Shown here: positions 26,549 through 34,084 of the stretch, piece after piece
Layout of the letters: each line of letters starts with the position of its first letter
Position numbering within the stretch: position 1 is the stretch's first letter
Assembly (NCBI GenBank): GCA_963780655.1
Contig: CAWACP010000007.1
Location: 1 to 64,000 of the forward strand
Direction of reading: 5' to 3'
DNA: 64,000 nt
Source: CAWACP01 sp963780655
Lineage (GTDB): Bacteria > Acidobacteriota > Terriglobia > Bryobacterales > Bryobacteraceae
Program-made: the position numbers and the translations under genes
The notes under the pieces: model-generated
Databases searched by the model: none
What the model was told of the DNA's origin: nothing
What the model saw: the letters and a program-made list of their open reading frames with translations, nothing else

Positions 26549-27249
26549 TAGCGCCGTACGCGGGGAGGCATGGTGCGCAAAATAATTCTTCTATCATCCG
26601 CAGTAAAACGTAAGAGCTGACTTCGGTGGAACACCGCAAGCATAAAGTTTGTCGCTTCCGCACATCTCTCAACCAGCTCGGTTACTGCTCGCGCATCCAC
26701 GTCGGTATACATGATTCGGTCCAGGGCAGTGCGCATTTCCAAATCCTTCACAGTCCTGCCATGCACGCCAGCGGAAAGATCGCTGTAAAGAGTACTGAGG
26801 CGATTGATCGCGTCGAACTGTCGCTCCGTCGCCATAAAAAGCGGGTGAGTGTTTTGGTACTCAAACAGCTTATCTATCGGGAGGTACCACTTCTTGTCCC
26901 GGTTCATTCGTTCAAACTCTACCGGATGATCGTGAAAGTAAGTATGGCGAAGTAGATTCTCAACGATTCCACGAATGAGTAGTTTAGTTGTCTTGGTATA
27001 ACCAACTAGCATCTGGGGAAGAATTTGCAATGCATCTGACGCGATCTCTTCGACAAAGACGCGGCTACGCCGAGGGAGCCCACTGAGACGAAATCGCCAA
27101 AGGATAAGACTGAAAGTTGCCCGGTGAATTCGCTTTATGAATTCCAGTTGAGTCTGGCTCGGATTGTGGGGCAGCACACCACGCGTCTGGAAGTGTTCAA
27201 GTACGTCGGAGAAGTCGTCTGAAAGAGCCTGTATCGGCCTAGTAGCCAT
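26521..27249 (-). CDS. HEPN-like protein, candidate ribonuclease effector
   Basis: A 242-residue, helix-rich protein. The segment LLIRGIVENLLRHTYFHDHP contains R101-H-x-x-x-H106, which fits the Rx4-6H active-site motif of HEPN ribonucleases, including a polar residue after the arginine. A later LYSDLSAGVHGRT (154-166) has the S-x-x-VHG pattern common in HEPN-like abortive-infection proteins. It starts three bases after the stop of the unknown gene upstream. RNA cleavage upon activation by the partner ATPase is inference; a plain structural HEPN role is possible. Base composition is lower in GC than the flanks. Confidence 0.55.
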   Translation of the reverse strand: MATRPIQALSDDFSDVLEHFQTRGVLPHNPSQTQLEFIKRIHRATFSLILWRFRLSGLPRRSRVFVEEIASDALQILPQMLVGYTKTTKLLIRGIVENLLRHTYFHDHPVEFERMNRDKKWYLPIDKLFEYQNTHPLFMATERQFDAINRLSTLYSDLSAGVHGRTVKDLEMRTALDRIMYTDVDARAVTELVERCAEATNFMLAVFHRSQLLRFTADDRRIILRTMPPRVRRYWREYESEN

Positions 27250-27252
27250 TAG

Positions 27253-27810
27253 CTATAGCTCAATACCCTTGATAATTTTCTCCCACTTGGAGACGAAACT
27301 CTTTCGATCAGTGGTCGAGGTGGTCCGCCCCGGGCTGGCTCTTAGCGCATCTCTCATTGAGGCTTCGAGAGCCTGTCTAGTGCGGGGTGGCAATGTCTCT
27401 AAGTACTCTATGATCTTTCCGGAAATCTCTGCTCTGGACATTTTGTCGAAACGATGGCGACTTAGACTCGGGAGCACCTTGCCGGCAAATTCGGATAGGT
27501 CGCTGTTCATTGGGAAAAACTTCTTTTCTCTAAGCATGTCGAAGAGGTGTGCAGATTCGGCGTCCGATCGCTTCTGTCTGGCGCGATGGGATGACGGCTC
27601 GGGCACGTCGGTGTCGGATACGTCGGAAAGCTTAATATAGGCGTCTATTACATCGACCAGTGACGGATATGCCCGTAACGCGACATTCCGAAACGCCAAG
27701 AGGTCATCTTTTGAGTATCCGAGAGGTACATCTACGATGCGCCTTATGAATTGTAGTAAACTTCGATGTCTGCTGTCCTGAACCACGCTAATCTCCAGAC
27801 GTTCGGTCAA
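27253..27810 (-). CDS. Unrecognised protein between ParA and HEPN-like genes
   Basis: A 185-residue protein I cannot assign. It is charged and helical, with no membrane segment: an N-terminal part (LLQFIRRIVDVPLGYSKDDL), a Ser/Asp-rich linker near 62-85, and a C-terminal helical part (FAGKVLPSLSRHRFDKMSRA, EALPPRTRQALEASMRDAL-like). Its start overlaps the ParA gene by 23 bases and its stop is followed at once by the HEPN-like gene, so all three are made together. It may link the ATPase to the effector. Confidence 0.7.
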   Translation of the reverse strand: MTERLEISVVQDSRHRSLLQFIRRIVDVPLGYSKDDLLAFRNVALRAYPSLVDVIDAYIKLSDVSDTDVPEPSSHRARQKRSDAESAHLFDMLREKKFFPMNSDLSEFAGKVLPSLSRHRFDKMSRAEISGKIIEYLETLPPRTRQALEASMRDALRASPGRTTSTTDRKSFVSKWEKIIKGIEL

Positions 27811-28645
27811 CGAACTCGCGGGTAATCGAGATCATTTGGTTTGAGGTCTTTGATCCTCGGGCATACAAGAAAATGGGTCGGTGATATTCGACGGATTCTG
27901 ATACCGCAGTAGCCTCGCTAAGATGATCGGCGAATACAGAATCTCCCCGCTCCTCACGCAATTCTTCCATCACCTCCCGCATTCGACGGGGCGTAGGTCC
28001 CCGCACGATTGTGAAGACTAATCCGACGGGGTCGATGGCCACACCGTTCTCTTCGGTGTACTCTTCGAGCCATCTTTCCAGAAGTGGCAAACCAATAACC
28101 GAGAGCGGGTCCGGCTTCACCGGAACCAAATACTTATGGCTAGCCAAGATTGCAGCCTGGGTGAAGATCGATACCGTGGGTGGGCAATCGATGATGACGT
28201 AGTCGTATCCGGTGGCCTTCTCGTTAAGATAAGCCTTAAGGCGTGTCTCTGTTCCGCGCCGCGACATTTCTATTTCGAAAAGGTTGAGGGTGGATGGAAT
28301 GAGATCAAGCTTCCCTCTCCCTGGGCCGCCGTTAAAGATGGGAAGTGTACATGCGCTCAATGCCATTCGTTTCTTGTTAACCGGATGGCCGGGGCCGGTT
28401 ACGGTTCGAAGCACCCCTGGGCGTCTTGGACAGAAGATGTCGTAGAGGGTGCCGCGCTGTTCATCCCTAAGATGCTCAAGGTAGACATCGTCTTCCAGTA
28501 GATACTGTGTGGCGTTGAACTGCGGGTCGCTATCAACAATAAGAACCTTCTTCCCATGCTGGTACGCGAGACCGTAGGCAACGTTAACCGCTAAGGTAGT
28601 CTTTCCAACGCCACCCTTCATGTTAATGAACGAGATGATCTGCAC
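27788..28645 (-). CDS. ParA/MinD-type (SIMIBI) ATPase
   Basis: A 285-residue ATPase with the deviant Walker A box KGGVGKTT (10-17, signature lysine K10), VLIVDSDPQ (Walker A') and VIIDCPPTVSIF (Walker B). ParA proteins dimerise with ATP, bind DNA or membranes and move cargo or sense DNA. No ParB gene or replication gene is near, so chromosome or plasmid partition is unlikely; the partners are the unknown and HEPN-like proteins. It is the first gene of the operon. The palindromic CCCCGG repeats directly upstream are probable binding sites for one of the products. Confidence 0.88.
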   Translation of the reverse strand: MQIISFINMKGGVGKTTLAVNVAYGLAYQHGKKVLIVDSDPQFNATQYLLEDDVYLEHLRDEQRGTLYDIFCPRRPGVLRTVTGPGHPVNKKRMALSACTLPIFNGGPGRGKLDLIPSTLNLFEIEMSRRGTETRLKAYLNEKATGYDYVIIDCPPTVSIFTQAAILASHKYLVPVKPDPLSVIGLPLLERWLEEYTEENGVAIDPVGLVFTIVRGPTPRRMREVMEELREERGDSVFADHLSEATAVSESVEYHRPIFLYARGSKTSNQMISITREFVDRTSGD

Positions 28646-28654
28646 GGTTTGTCT

Positions 28655-28702
28655 CCCCGGGCTTTCATTTTACCCCGGCCCGGGGTTCTATTCTACCCCG
28701 GG
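28655..28702. promoter_or_regulatory. CCCCGG repeats upstream of the ParA-type operon
   Basis: CCCCGGG at 28655-28661, the perfect 15-base palindrome ACCCCGGCCCGGGGT at 28672-28686 and ACCCCGGG at 28695-28702, separated by AT-rich bases. They begin ten bases before the ParA start. Such an array suits autoregulation or a nucleation site; which protein binds is unknown. Confidence 0.5.
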
Positions 28703-28759
28703 ATGGGATCTGGACTGAGTGACGGTCCCTCATCTTCTGGCCCCTCGCTTCCTTCTCAG

Positions 28760-28981
28760 CTAATGAGCCGGGTGACCCTCTTGGCCAGTCAGTTGCTCGC
28801 AGGTCACGCGTTTGCTGACGATGCCGCGCCCCGCTATATCAAAACGCCCGGCATCGCTGAGCTTTCGTTCTTTGAACCGATTGAGCCCTTCAACAGACTC
28901 CAGAAGTTCTTAAGGCCCTGTGTTTGGAGATTACCGTTAACGTACTTCACGGCGTGATCAGAGCACCTCATGGGCGTACCC
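28760..28981 (-). pseudogene. IS1595-family transposase remnant
   Basis: One frame reads DHAVKYVNGNLQTQGLKNFW and SLLK, the C-terminal motif of IS1595-type transposases. After a deletion the next frame reads ERKLSDAGRFDIAGRGIVSK and CEQLTGQ, which is the family tail, ending at a stop at 28760-28762. The intervening piece with the YLDEQ motif and everything upstream are gone. It lies beside the ParA/HEPN operon. Confidence 0.75.
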
Positions 28982-29078
28982 TCGGTCTGGGCGACGTAGG
29001 ATTGCAGGGCCTCACTAATTACAGAGCGCCGCCAGTCGGTCCCACGCCGTCCGCACGATGGGCGCAGGAAGTTCGTGG

Positions 29079-30023
29079 TTACCGGCTCGCCAGCGACTCC
29101 AGCGCCGGAGCGCCGGGCGAGCGAAGAGTCCGAATATCCCGCATCGGCGGCTGGCCGAACAAACGGCTGTATTCGCGGTTGAACTGGCTGGCGCTCTCGT
29201 ATCCAACCTCGAACGCCGCGCTGGCCGCGTCCACCCCGTCGATCAGCATGCGCTCGCGCGCCGCCTGCAGCCGTAGCTGTTTCTGATACTGCAGAGGACT
29301 CATCGCCGTCAGCACGCGGAAATGGTGATGCAGAGTGGACACGCCCATGCACGCGACATCCGCCAGATCTTCCACCCGCAGCGGCTTCGCATAATTCACC
29401 CTGATCCAGGCGATCGCTTTTGCCGTTCGCTGGCTCTGATCTCCCAGCGTGGCAATGGATCGAAGCCGCGCGCCCTCCGCACTGCGCAGGACCCGGTAAA
29501 TGATCTCGCGTTGAATCAGTCCGTTGAGAAACGGAATGTCCTGCGGGTTGTTCAGCAGGTCCACCAGCCGGCAGCACGCATCGAGGAATTCAACCGTGGT
29601 CTCACCCACCGCCATGCCCGGAGCGTCCGGCGTCGCCTCGGCCACCTGAATCTCCTCGCGGCTCAGGAGCTCGCGCACCACGGGCATTTCGAGTTTGAGC
29701 GACATGGCCAGACACGGAGTCTCTTCACTTGCCTCAATCACCCGGCTGGCCACCGGCAACTCGACCGACGTCAGCAGGAACCGCGATGCATCGTAAATGA
29801 ACGTCTTTTGGCCAAGGTCCACGCGCTTTCGTCCCTGCGCGATCACCACCACGCTGGGCTCGTACGTCATGGAGCACGGAGCCGTGGGGGCCGTGCGCCG
29901 GACGAGCAGCAGGCCGGGAATGTCCGTTACCCGTTTCTCTGCGGAGCCCATGAACAAGGCAATCCTCCGCGCCAGCTCCCGACGCAATTCCTCTGCCCGA
30001 CCCACTCCGCTGGGCTTATTCAT
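29079..30023 (-). CDS. AraC-family transcriptional regulator
   Basis: A 314-residue regulator. The N-terminal cupin-like AraC_N domain (about 30-185, with YEPSVVVIAQGRKRV and FLLTSVELPVA) senses a ligand, and the C-terminal double helix-turn-helix (about 205-300, with LADVACMGVSTLHHHFRVLT and YESASQFNREYSRLFG) binds DNA. The ATG at 30023 has AAGGCGG upstream; the frame is open further. It is divergent from the aldo/keto reductase, the standard layout in which this subgroup controls the neighbouring reductase. Confidence 0.9.
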   Translation of the reverse strand: MNKPSGVGRAEELRRELARRIALFMGSAEKRVTDIPGLLLVRRTAPTAPCSMTYEPSVVVIAQGRKRVDLGQKTFIYDASRFLLTSVELPVASRVIEASEETPCLAMSLKLEMPVVRELLSREEIQVAEATPDAPGMAVGETTVEFLDACCRLVDLLNNPQDIPFLNGLIQREIIYRVLRSAEGARLRSIATLGDQSQRTAKAIAWIRVNYAKPLRVEDLADVACMGVSTLHHHFRVLTAMSPLQYQKQLRLQAARERMLIDGVDAASAAFEVGYESASQFNREYSRLFGQPPMRDIRTLRSPGAPALESLASR

Positions 30024-30185
30024 GGTATTCCGCCTTGCTTTCCTCTTGACCCCAGGATAACTGCTTCGCCGTATGCGGATCAACAGCTCAAGAGGATCAG
30101 GCAATAAATCGGAAGGATCGGGATACCGCTTCGAGGGCGCCCGGCTCTAACCTGGAGATGAGAACGGCAGCGAAAGGGAAACGAT

Positions 30186-31193
30186 ATGCAGAAACGCAAA
30201 CTGGGGAAGAGCAACCTGGAGGTCTCGGCTCTCGGGCTCGGTTGCATGGGAATGAGCTTTTCTTACGGGCCGCCCAAAGACAAGCAGGAAATGACCGCTC
30301 TTCTGCGGGCAGCCGTGGAACGCGGCATCACATTCTTCGATACGGCCGAAGTCTACGGGCCGTTCATCAACGAGGAACTGGTGGGCGAGGCCCTCGCTCC
30401 GTTCCGCGGCCGAGTGGCGATCGCCACCAAGTTCGGGTTCGATCTCAGTCCGGGCCTCGATCCTAGCGGGATGAAGGGTTCGCCCGGCCTGAACAGCCGG
30501 CCGGTGCATATCAAACAGGCGGTCGAGGGCTCGCTCCGGCGACTCAGGACCGATGTCATCGATCTGTATTACCAACACCGTGTTGACCCGAACGTCCCGA
30601 TTGAAGAGGTAGCGGGCGCGGTGAAGGATCTGATCCAGGAAGGCAAGGTCAGGCACTTCGGCCTTTCTGAAGCAGGCGTGCAAACCATCCGCCGCGCGCA
30701 CGCAGTCCAGCCGGTCACCGCGCTCCAGAGCGAATATTCGCTGTGGTGGAGAAAGCCCGAGAAGGAAGTGATCCCGACGCTGGAGGAGCTTGGCATCGGC
30801 CTTGTCCCGTATAGCCCGCTCGGCAAGGGCTTCCTCACGGGAAAGATCGACGAGAGTGCGAAGTTCGACAGCTCCGATTTCCGCAGCACCCTGCCTCGTT
30901 TCACGCCGGAGGCTCTTAAGACGAATCAGGCCCTGGTCGATCTGCTCGCCGGCATCGCCGAACGGAAGAAGGCCACGCCCGCGCAGATCGCGCTTGCCTG
31001 GCTGCTCGCGCAGAAGCCGTGGATAGCGCCCATCCCAGGCACTACAAAGCTGCATCGCCTCGAGGAAAACATCGGGGCGCTTTCAGTGGAGCTCACGCCG
31101 GCCGATCTGCGCGACATCGATGAAGCCGCCGCGAAGATTACGGTGGAAGGCGCTCGGTACCCCGAGAAGCTGGAGCAGATGACCGGCCGCTGA
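30186..31193 (+). CDS. Aldo/keto reductase
   Basis: A 335-residue NADPH-dependent oxidoreductase of the TIM-barrel AKR superfamily. The catalytic tetrad is visible: aspartate and tyrosine in FFDTAEVYGPF (about 50-60), the lysine in IATKFGF (about 82) and the histidine in YYQHRVDP (about 123); the C-terminal cofactor site IPGTTKLHRLEEN is near 283. It reduces aldehydes or ketones; the substrate is not clear. It is divergent from the AraC regulator. Directly after it lies a decayed second copy of the same type of gene. Confidence 0.92.
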   Translation: MQKRKLGKSNLEVSALGLGCMGMSFSYGPPKDKQEMTALLRAAVERGITFFDTAEVYGPFINEELVGEALAPFRGRVAIATKFGFDLSPGLDPSGMKGSPGLNSRPVHIKQAVEGSLRRLRTDVIDLYYQHRVDPNVPIEEVAGAVKDLIQEGKVRHFGLSEAGVQTIRRAHAVQPVTALQSEYSLWWRKPEKEVIPTLEELGIGLVPYSPLGKGFLTGKIDESAKFDSSDFRSTLPRFTPEALKTNQALVDLLAGIAERKKATPAQIALAWLLAQKPWIAPIPGTTKLHRLEENIGALSVELTPADLRDIDEAAAKITVEGARYPEKLEQMTGR

Positions 31194-31209
31194 GCAGCAG
31201 GGGAGAGCA

Positions 31210-31543
31210 ATGCAGAGCGCAAATTGGGAAACAGCGATCTGGAAGTGTCGGCCATTCGGGTTTGGCTGCATGGGAATGAGCTGGTCTTACGGTGCGCCCG
31301 GGGACAAGCAGGAGATGATCGCGCTGCGCCGCCGTGGAGCGCGGCGTTACCTTCTTCGATACCGCCGAAGTGTACGGCCCGTTCCTGAACGAAGAACTGT
31401 TGGGTGAAGCCCTCGCTGCGTTCCGCGGGCAGGTGGTGATTGCCACAAAGTTCGGCTGGCAGCCGAATGCCGGCGACAAGGACAGGTGGAGCGCCTTAAA
31501 CAGCCGGCCCGAGCACATCAGGCAGGCCTCGAGGGGTCGCTGA
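31210..31543 (+). pseudogene. Decayed tandem aldo/keto reductase copy
   Basis: The first frame reads FGCMGMSWSYGAPGDKQEMI like the intact gene upstream, then shifts. The next frame reads ERGVTFFDTAEVYGPFLNEE, LLGEALAAFRGQVVIATKFG and NSRPEHIRQA, and stops. About two thirds of the gene is missing. It is a tandem duplicate, or a related gene, that was deleted from within. Confidence 0.85.
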
Positions 31544-31610
31544 CATGCGCTCGGCGCTAACGTCGTCGTCTTCACCACCTCACCCGGCAAGAAAGACTCG
31601 AGAACCCTGG
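31544..31610 (+). pseudogene. Zinc-type alcohol dehydrogenase fragment
   Basis: Joined directly to the reductase remnant is a frame reading HALGANVVVFTTSPGKK. This is the Rossmann-fold part of YahK-like zinc alcohol dehydrogenases. Both ends are missing. The junction suggests that one deletion removed the end of the reductase copy and the start of a dehydrogenase gene. Confidence 0.55.
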
Positions 31611-31625
31611 CGGGCTCAAACCGGC

Positions 31626-32462
31626 TCAGCGCAGCAGGTCTTCGAGCTGTATCTTAGTGTCGGTTTTCGAGTCGCGATATTTCACGATCACCGGCGTGTA
31701 CAGAGCGATGCCCCACTCCTTGCCCTGACCGTGCGTGACCGCGCGGGAGCCGGCCACCACCACAGCCTCTTCCGGGATCACCAGCGGCTCATCGGAGCCG
31801 GCGGAAAGAACGCGCCCGTGGACCAGATCGTACACCGGCGTCGAGCGGTTGAGAATGGTTCCCGTGCCCAGCACAGCCCGCCTTCGCACCACCGTTCCTT
31901 CGTACACGCCGCAGTTGCCGCCCACCAGCACCTCGTCTTCGATAATCACCGGCAATGCGCCAACCGGCTCGAGTACGCCGCCGATCTGCGATGCCGCGGA
32001 GATGTGGCAATTCACTCCGACCTGGGCGCAACTGCCCACCAGCGCGTGCGAATCGATCATCGTGCCGTCGCCGACATACGCGCCCGCGTTGATGAACATG
32101 GGCGGCATGCAGGTGACGCCCTTGCCGACATAACAGCCATCGCGAATGCTGGAGCCGCCCGGAACGATGCGGACGCGGTCCTCCGGCCGTATGTGCTTTA
32201 CGGGCCAGGTAGACTTGTCGAACCATGGCTGCAGGATCGGGTCGATCGACATGTCCGCAATGGAGCCCATGCGGAACCCCAGGAGAATGCCTTTCTTTAC
32301 CCAGGCGTTGACGCGCCAGCCGGTGCGGCTGGACGGGTCCGGTTCGGCGGCGCGCGCGCGGCCCTCGTTCAGCTCCTCTTTGAAGGAGTGGAAGAGGACG
32401 AAATCCGATTCGCTGTATCCGGGCGGTGGATTATCGAACAGGCGTTCGATTTCAGCCTGCAT
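31626..32462 (-). CDS. dapD: 2,3,4,5-tetrahydropyridine-2,6-dicarboxylate N-succinyltransferase
   Basis: A 278-residue left-handed beta-helix acyltransferase that adds succinyl-CoA-derived succinate to tetrahydrodipicolinate in diaminopimelate/lysine synthesis. Hexapeptide repeats run from about 100 to 230 (GGSSIRDGCYVGKGV, MFINAGAYVGDGTMIDSHA, GSCAQVGVNCHIS, EVLVGGNCGVYEG). It is the last gene of the minus-strand lysine operon and its start overlaps dapA by 11 bases. Together with dapE it shows that the succinylase branch is used. Confidence 0.95.
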   Translation of the reverse strand: MQAEIERLFDNPPPGYSESDFVLFHSFKEELNEGRARAAEPDPSSRTGWRVNAWVKKGILLGFRMGSIADMSIDPILQPWFDKSTWPVKHIRPEDRVRIVPGGSSIRDGCYVGKGVTCMPPMFINAGAYVGDGTMIDSHALVGSCAQVGVNCHISAASQIGGVLEPVGALPVIIEDEVLVGGNCGVYEGTVVRRRAVLGTGTILNRSTPVYDLVHGRVLSAGSDEPLVIPEEAVVVAGSRAVTHGQGKEWGIALYTPVIVKYRDSKTDTKIQLEDLLR

Positions 32463-33351
32463 GGACGCTCCGGTCCGCGAGCAGGCCGACGTCCTCCAGA
32501 ACCTTCTCGATCTTCTGCTGGGTCGCGGGCGACGGCGGCACGAGCGGAAGCCGCCATACCGGCTCCAGCAGACCCAACAGCGCCATTGCGGCCTTCACGG
32601 GAATGGGATTCGATTCGACGAAGTTGACTTCGAGCAGCGCGAAATATTTCCGCTGAATGCGCTGCGCCTCCACATAGTCGCGGTTGAGCGCGCTGCGCAC
32701 AAGTTGCGACATCTCCGCGGGAATCTCGTTCGATGAAACGGAGATGAGGCCCCGCCCGCCGAGGGCGATTACGGCGATGGCGATCGAGTCGTCGCCGCTC
32801 AGAACGGTGAACCGTTCGGGCACGTGATGGACAACGGCGGCGATCTGCGCCATGTTTCCGGAAGCTTCCTTCACGCCCACGATGTTGTCGATTTCGGCGA
32901 GGCGCTTCAGCGTGAGCGGTTCCACATTGACGCCGGTCCGGCCCTGCACGCTGTAAAGGACGATGGGCAGGCGCACGGCCGACGCTATCGCCCTGAAATG
33001 TTGATAGAGACCTTCCTGCGTGGGCTTGTTGTAATACGGCGTGACCGATAGAATGCCGTTCGCGCCCAGTTTCTCGAGTTCCTTGGCCAGGTGAATCACT
33101 TCCTGCGTGTTGTAGCCGCCGGCGCCGGCCAGCACCGGGACGCGGCCGTTCGCCTCTTCGAGAGTGATCTCCACCACGCGCAGATGTTCCTCGCGGCTGA
33201 GCGTGGGATTCTCTCCCGTGGTGCCGCACGGGACGAGGAAGTTGATTCCGGCGTCGATCTGCCGGCGAACGAGCGACCGCAGGGCCGCCTGGTCGAGCGA
33301 ACCGTCACGCGTGAATGGCGTCACCAGTGCAGTGCCGCAACCCTGGAACAT
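32452..33351 (-). CDS. dapA: 4-hydroxy-tetrahydrodipicolinate synthase
   Basis: A 299-residue TIM-barrel lyase condensing pyruvate with aspartate semialdehyde. Key parts: PCGTTGENPTLSREEH near 43-58, the tyrosine in VLYSVQGRTGV near 133 and the Schiff-base lysine in IVGVKEASGN near 161. The usual YNVPxRTG motif is altered to YSVQGRTG, although tyrosine and arginine are kept. The ATG at 33351 has a perfect AAGGAGG seven bases upstream. The gap to dapB holds a palindromic repeat. Confidence 0.95.
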   Translation of the reverse strand: MFQGCGTALVTPFTRDGSLDQAALRSLVRRQIDAGINFLVPCGTTGENPTLSREEHLRVVEITLEEANGRVPVLAGAGGYNTQEVIHLAKELEKLGANGILSVTPYYNKPTQEGLYQHFRAIASAVRLPIVLYSVQGRTGVNVEPLTLKRLAEIDNIVGVKEASGNMAQIAAVVHHVPERFTVLSGDDSIAIAVIALGGRGLISVSSNEIPAEMSQLVRSALNRDYVEAQRIQRKYFALLEVNFVESNPIPVKAAMALLGLLEPVWRLPLVPPSPATQQKIEKVLEDVGLLADRSVHAG

Positions 33352-33361
33352 GGGACCTCCT

Positions 33362-33411
33362 TGATGGGCGGGCGAGGGCGGCCGCCCCACAAATGCAGGC
33401 TGAAAGCCTGC
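33362..33411. repeat. Palindromic repeat in the dapB-dapA gap
   Basis: A GGGCGGGCG...GCCGCCCCAC block is followed by the perfect hairpin GCAGGCT/AGCCTGC (33395-33411). It fills almost the whole gap between the two genes and touches the dapB stop, where it could slow exonucleases or influence relative expression. Confidence 0.65.
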
Positions 33412-33412
33412 T

Positions 33413-34084
33413 CTACTTTCCGAACAGGACTTCGCTGAACTCGAAAAAGCCCTTCCTGCCCACCACCCATTGTGCAGCCTTCAGCGCGCCGCGGGCGAAT
33501 CCCTCGCGGCTGCGGGCCGTGTGCCGAAGCGTCACCGTATCGGCGCCGGAATCGAAACCGATCTCGTGCGTTCCGGGATGCGTGCCGGCGCGGCTCGAGC
33601 TCACATCCACCGGCAGCCTGTAGCCGGCCTGCTTCATGGTCTCCACCAGCTTCAGCAGCGTTCCCGAGGGCGCATCCTTTTTCGTGCTGTGGTGAATCTC
33701 CCACGCCCACGCCCCGTATTCTTTCTCGTTCGCGAACAGCCGCGCCGCTTCAGCCACCAGGCGCGTGAACACGTTCACGCCGATGGAATAGTTCGGACTC
33801 CACACAGCGGCCGAACGATGGTCTTCGACGATCTCGCGTACGCGCTCTTTCTGGTCGAGCCAGCCGGTTGTTCCGATTACCACCGGGATGCCGCGCACCG
33901 CCAGCATCTCCACATTGCTGACCACAGCCGAAGGGACTGAAAACTCCACCGCCACATCGACATCGTCGAGCGGCTCGCGGCGGTCCACGTCGTACCGGGC
34001 AGTTACGTTAAACCCGAACTCGGGCGCGAGCTGATCGATCAGCTTGCCCATTTTGCCGTAGCCAATGATGGCCAGATCAGGCAT
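33413..34084 (-). CDS. dapB: 4-hydroxy-tetrahydrodipicolinate reductase
   Basis: A 223-residue NAD(P)H-dependent reductase acting after DapA. The Rossmann loop IIGYGKMGKLI (5-15), VVIGTTGW near 80, SPNYSIGVNVF near 102 and the catalytic EIHHSTKKDAPSGT near 133 are all present. The start MPDLAIIGYG overlaps the lysC end by eight bases. The protein is shorter than enterobacterial DapB but within the range of other phyla. Confidence 0.93.
   Translation of the reverse strand: MPDLAIIGYGKMGKLIDQLAPEFGFNVTARYDVDRREPLDDVDVAVEFSVPSAVVSNVEMLAVRGIPVVIGTTGWLDQKERVREIVEDHRSAAVWSPNYSIGVNVFTRLVAEAARLFANEKEYGAWAWEIHHSTKKDAPSGTLLKLVETMKQAGYRLPVDVSSSRAGTHPGTHEIGFDSGADTVTLRHTARSREGFARGALKAAQWVVGRKGFFEFSEVLFGK

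Noticed and set aside
27788..28645. ParA-type gene as plasmid or chromosome partition
   Set aside because: No ParB, replication gene or origin features nearby; the partners are an unknown and a HEPN-like protein.
28649..28957. A plus-strand frame of 102 codons upstream of the AraC gene
   Set aside because: It lies antisense to the IS1595 remnant and across the CCCCGG repeats; no protein-like features.
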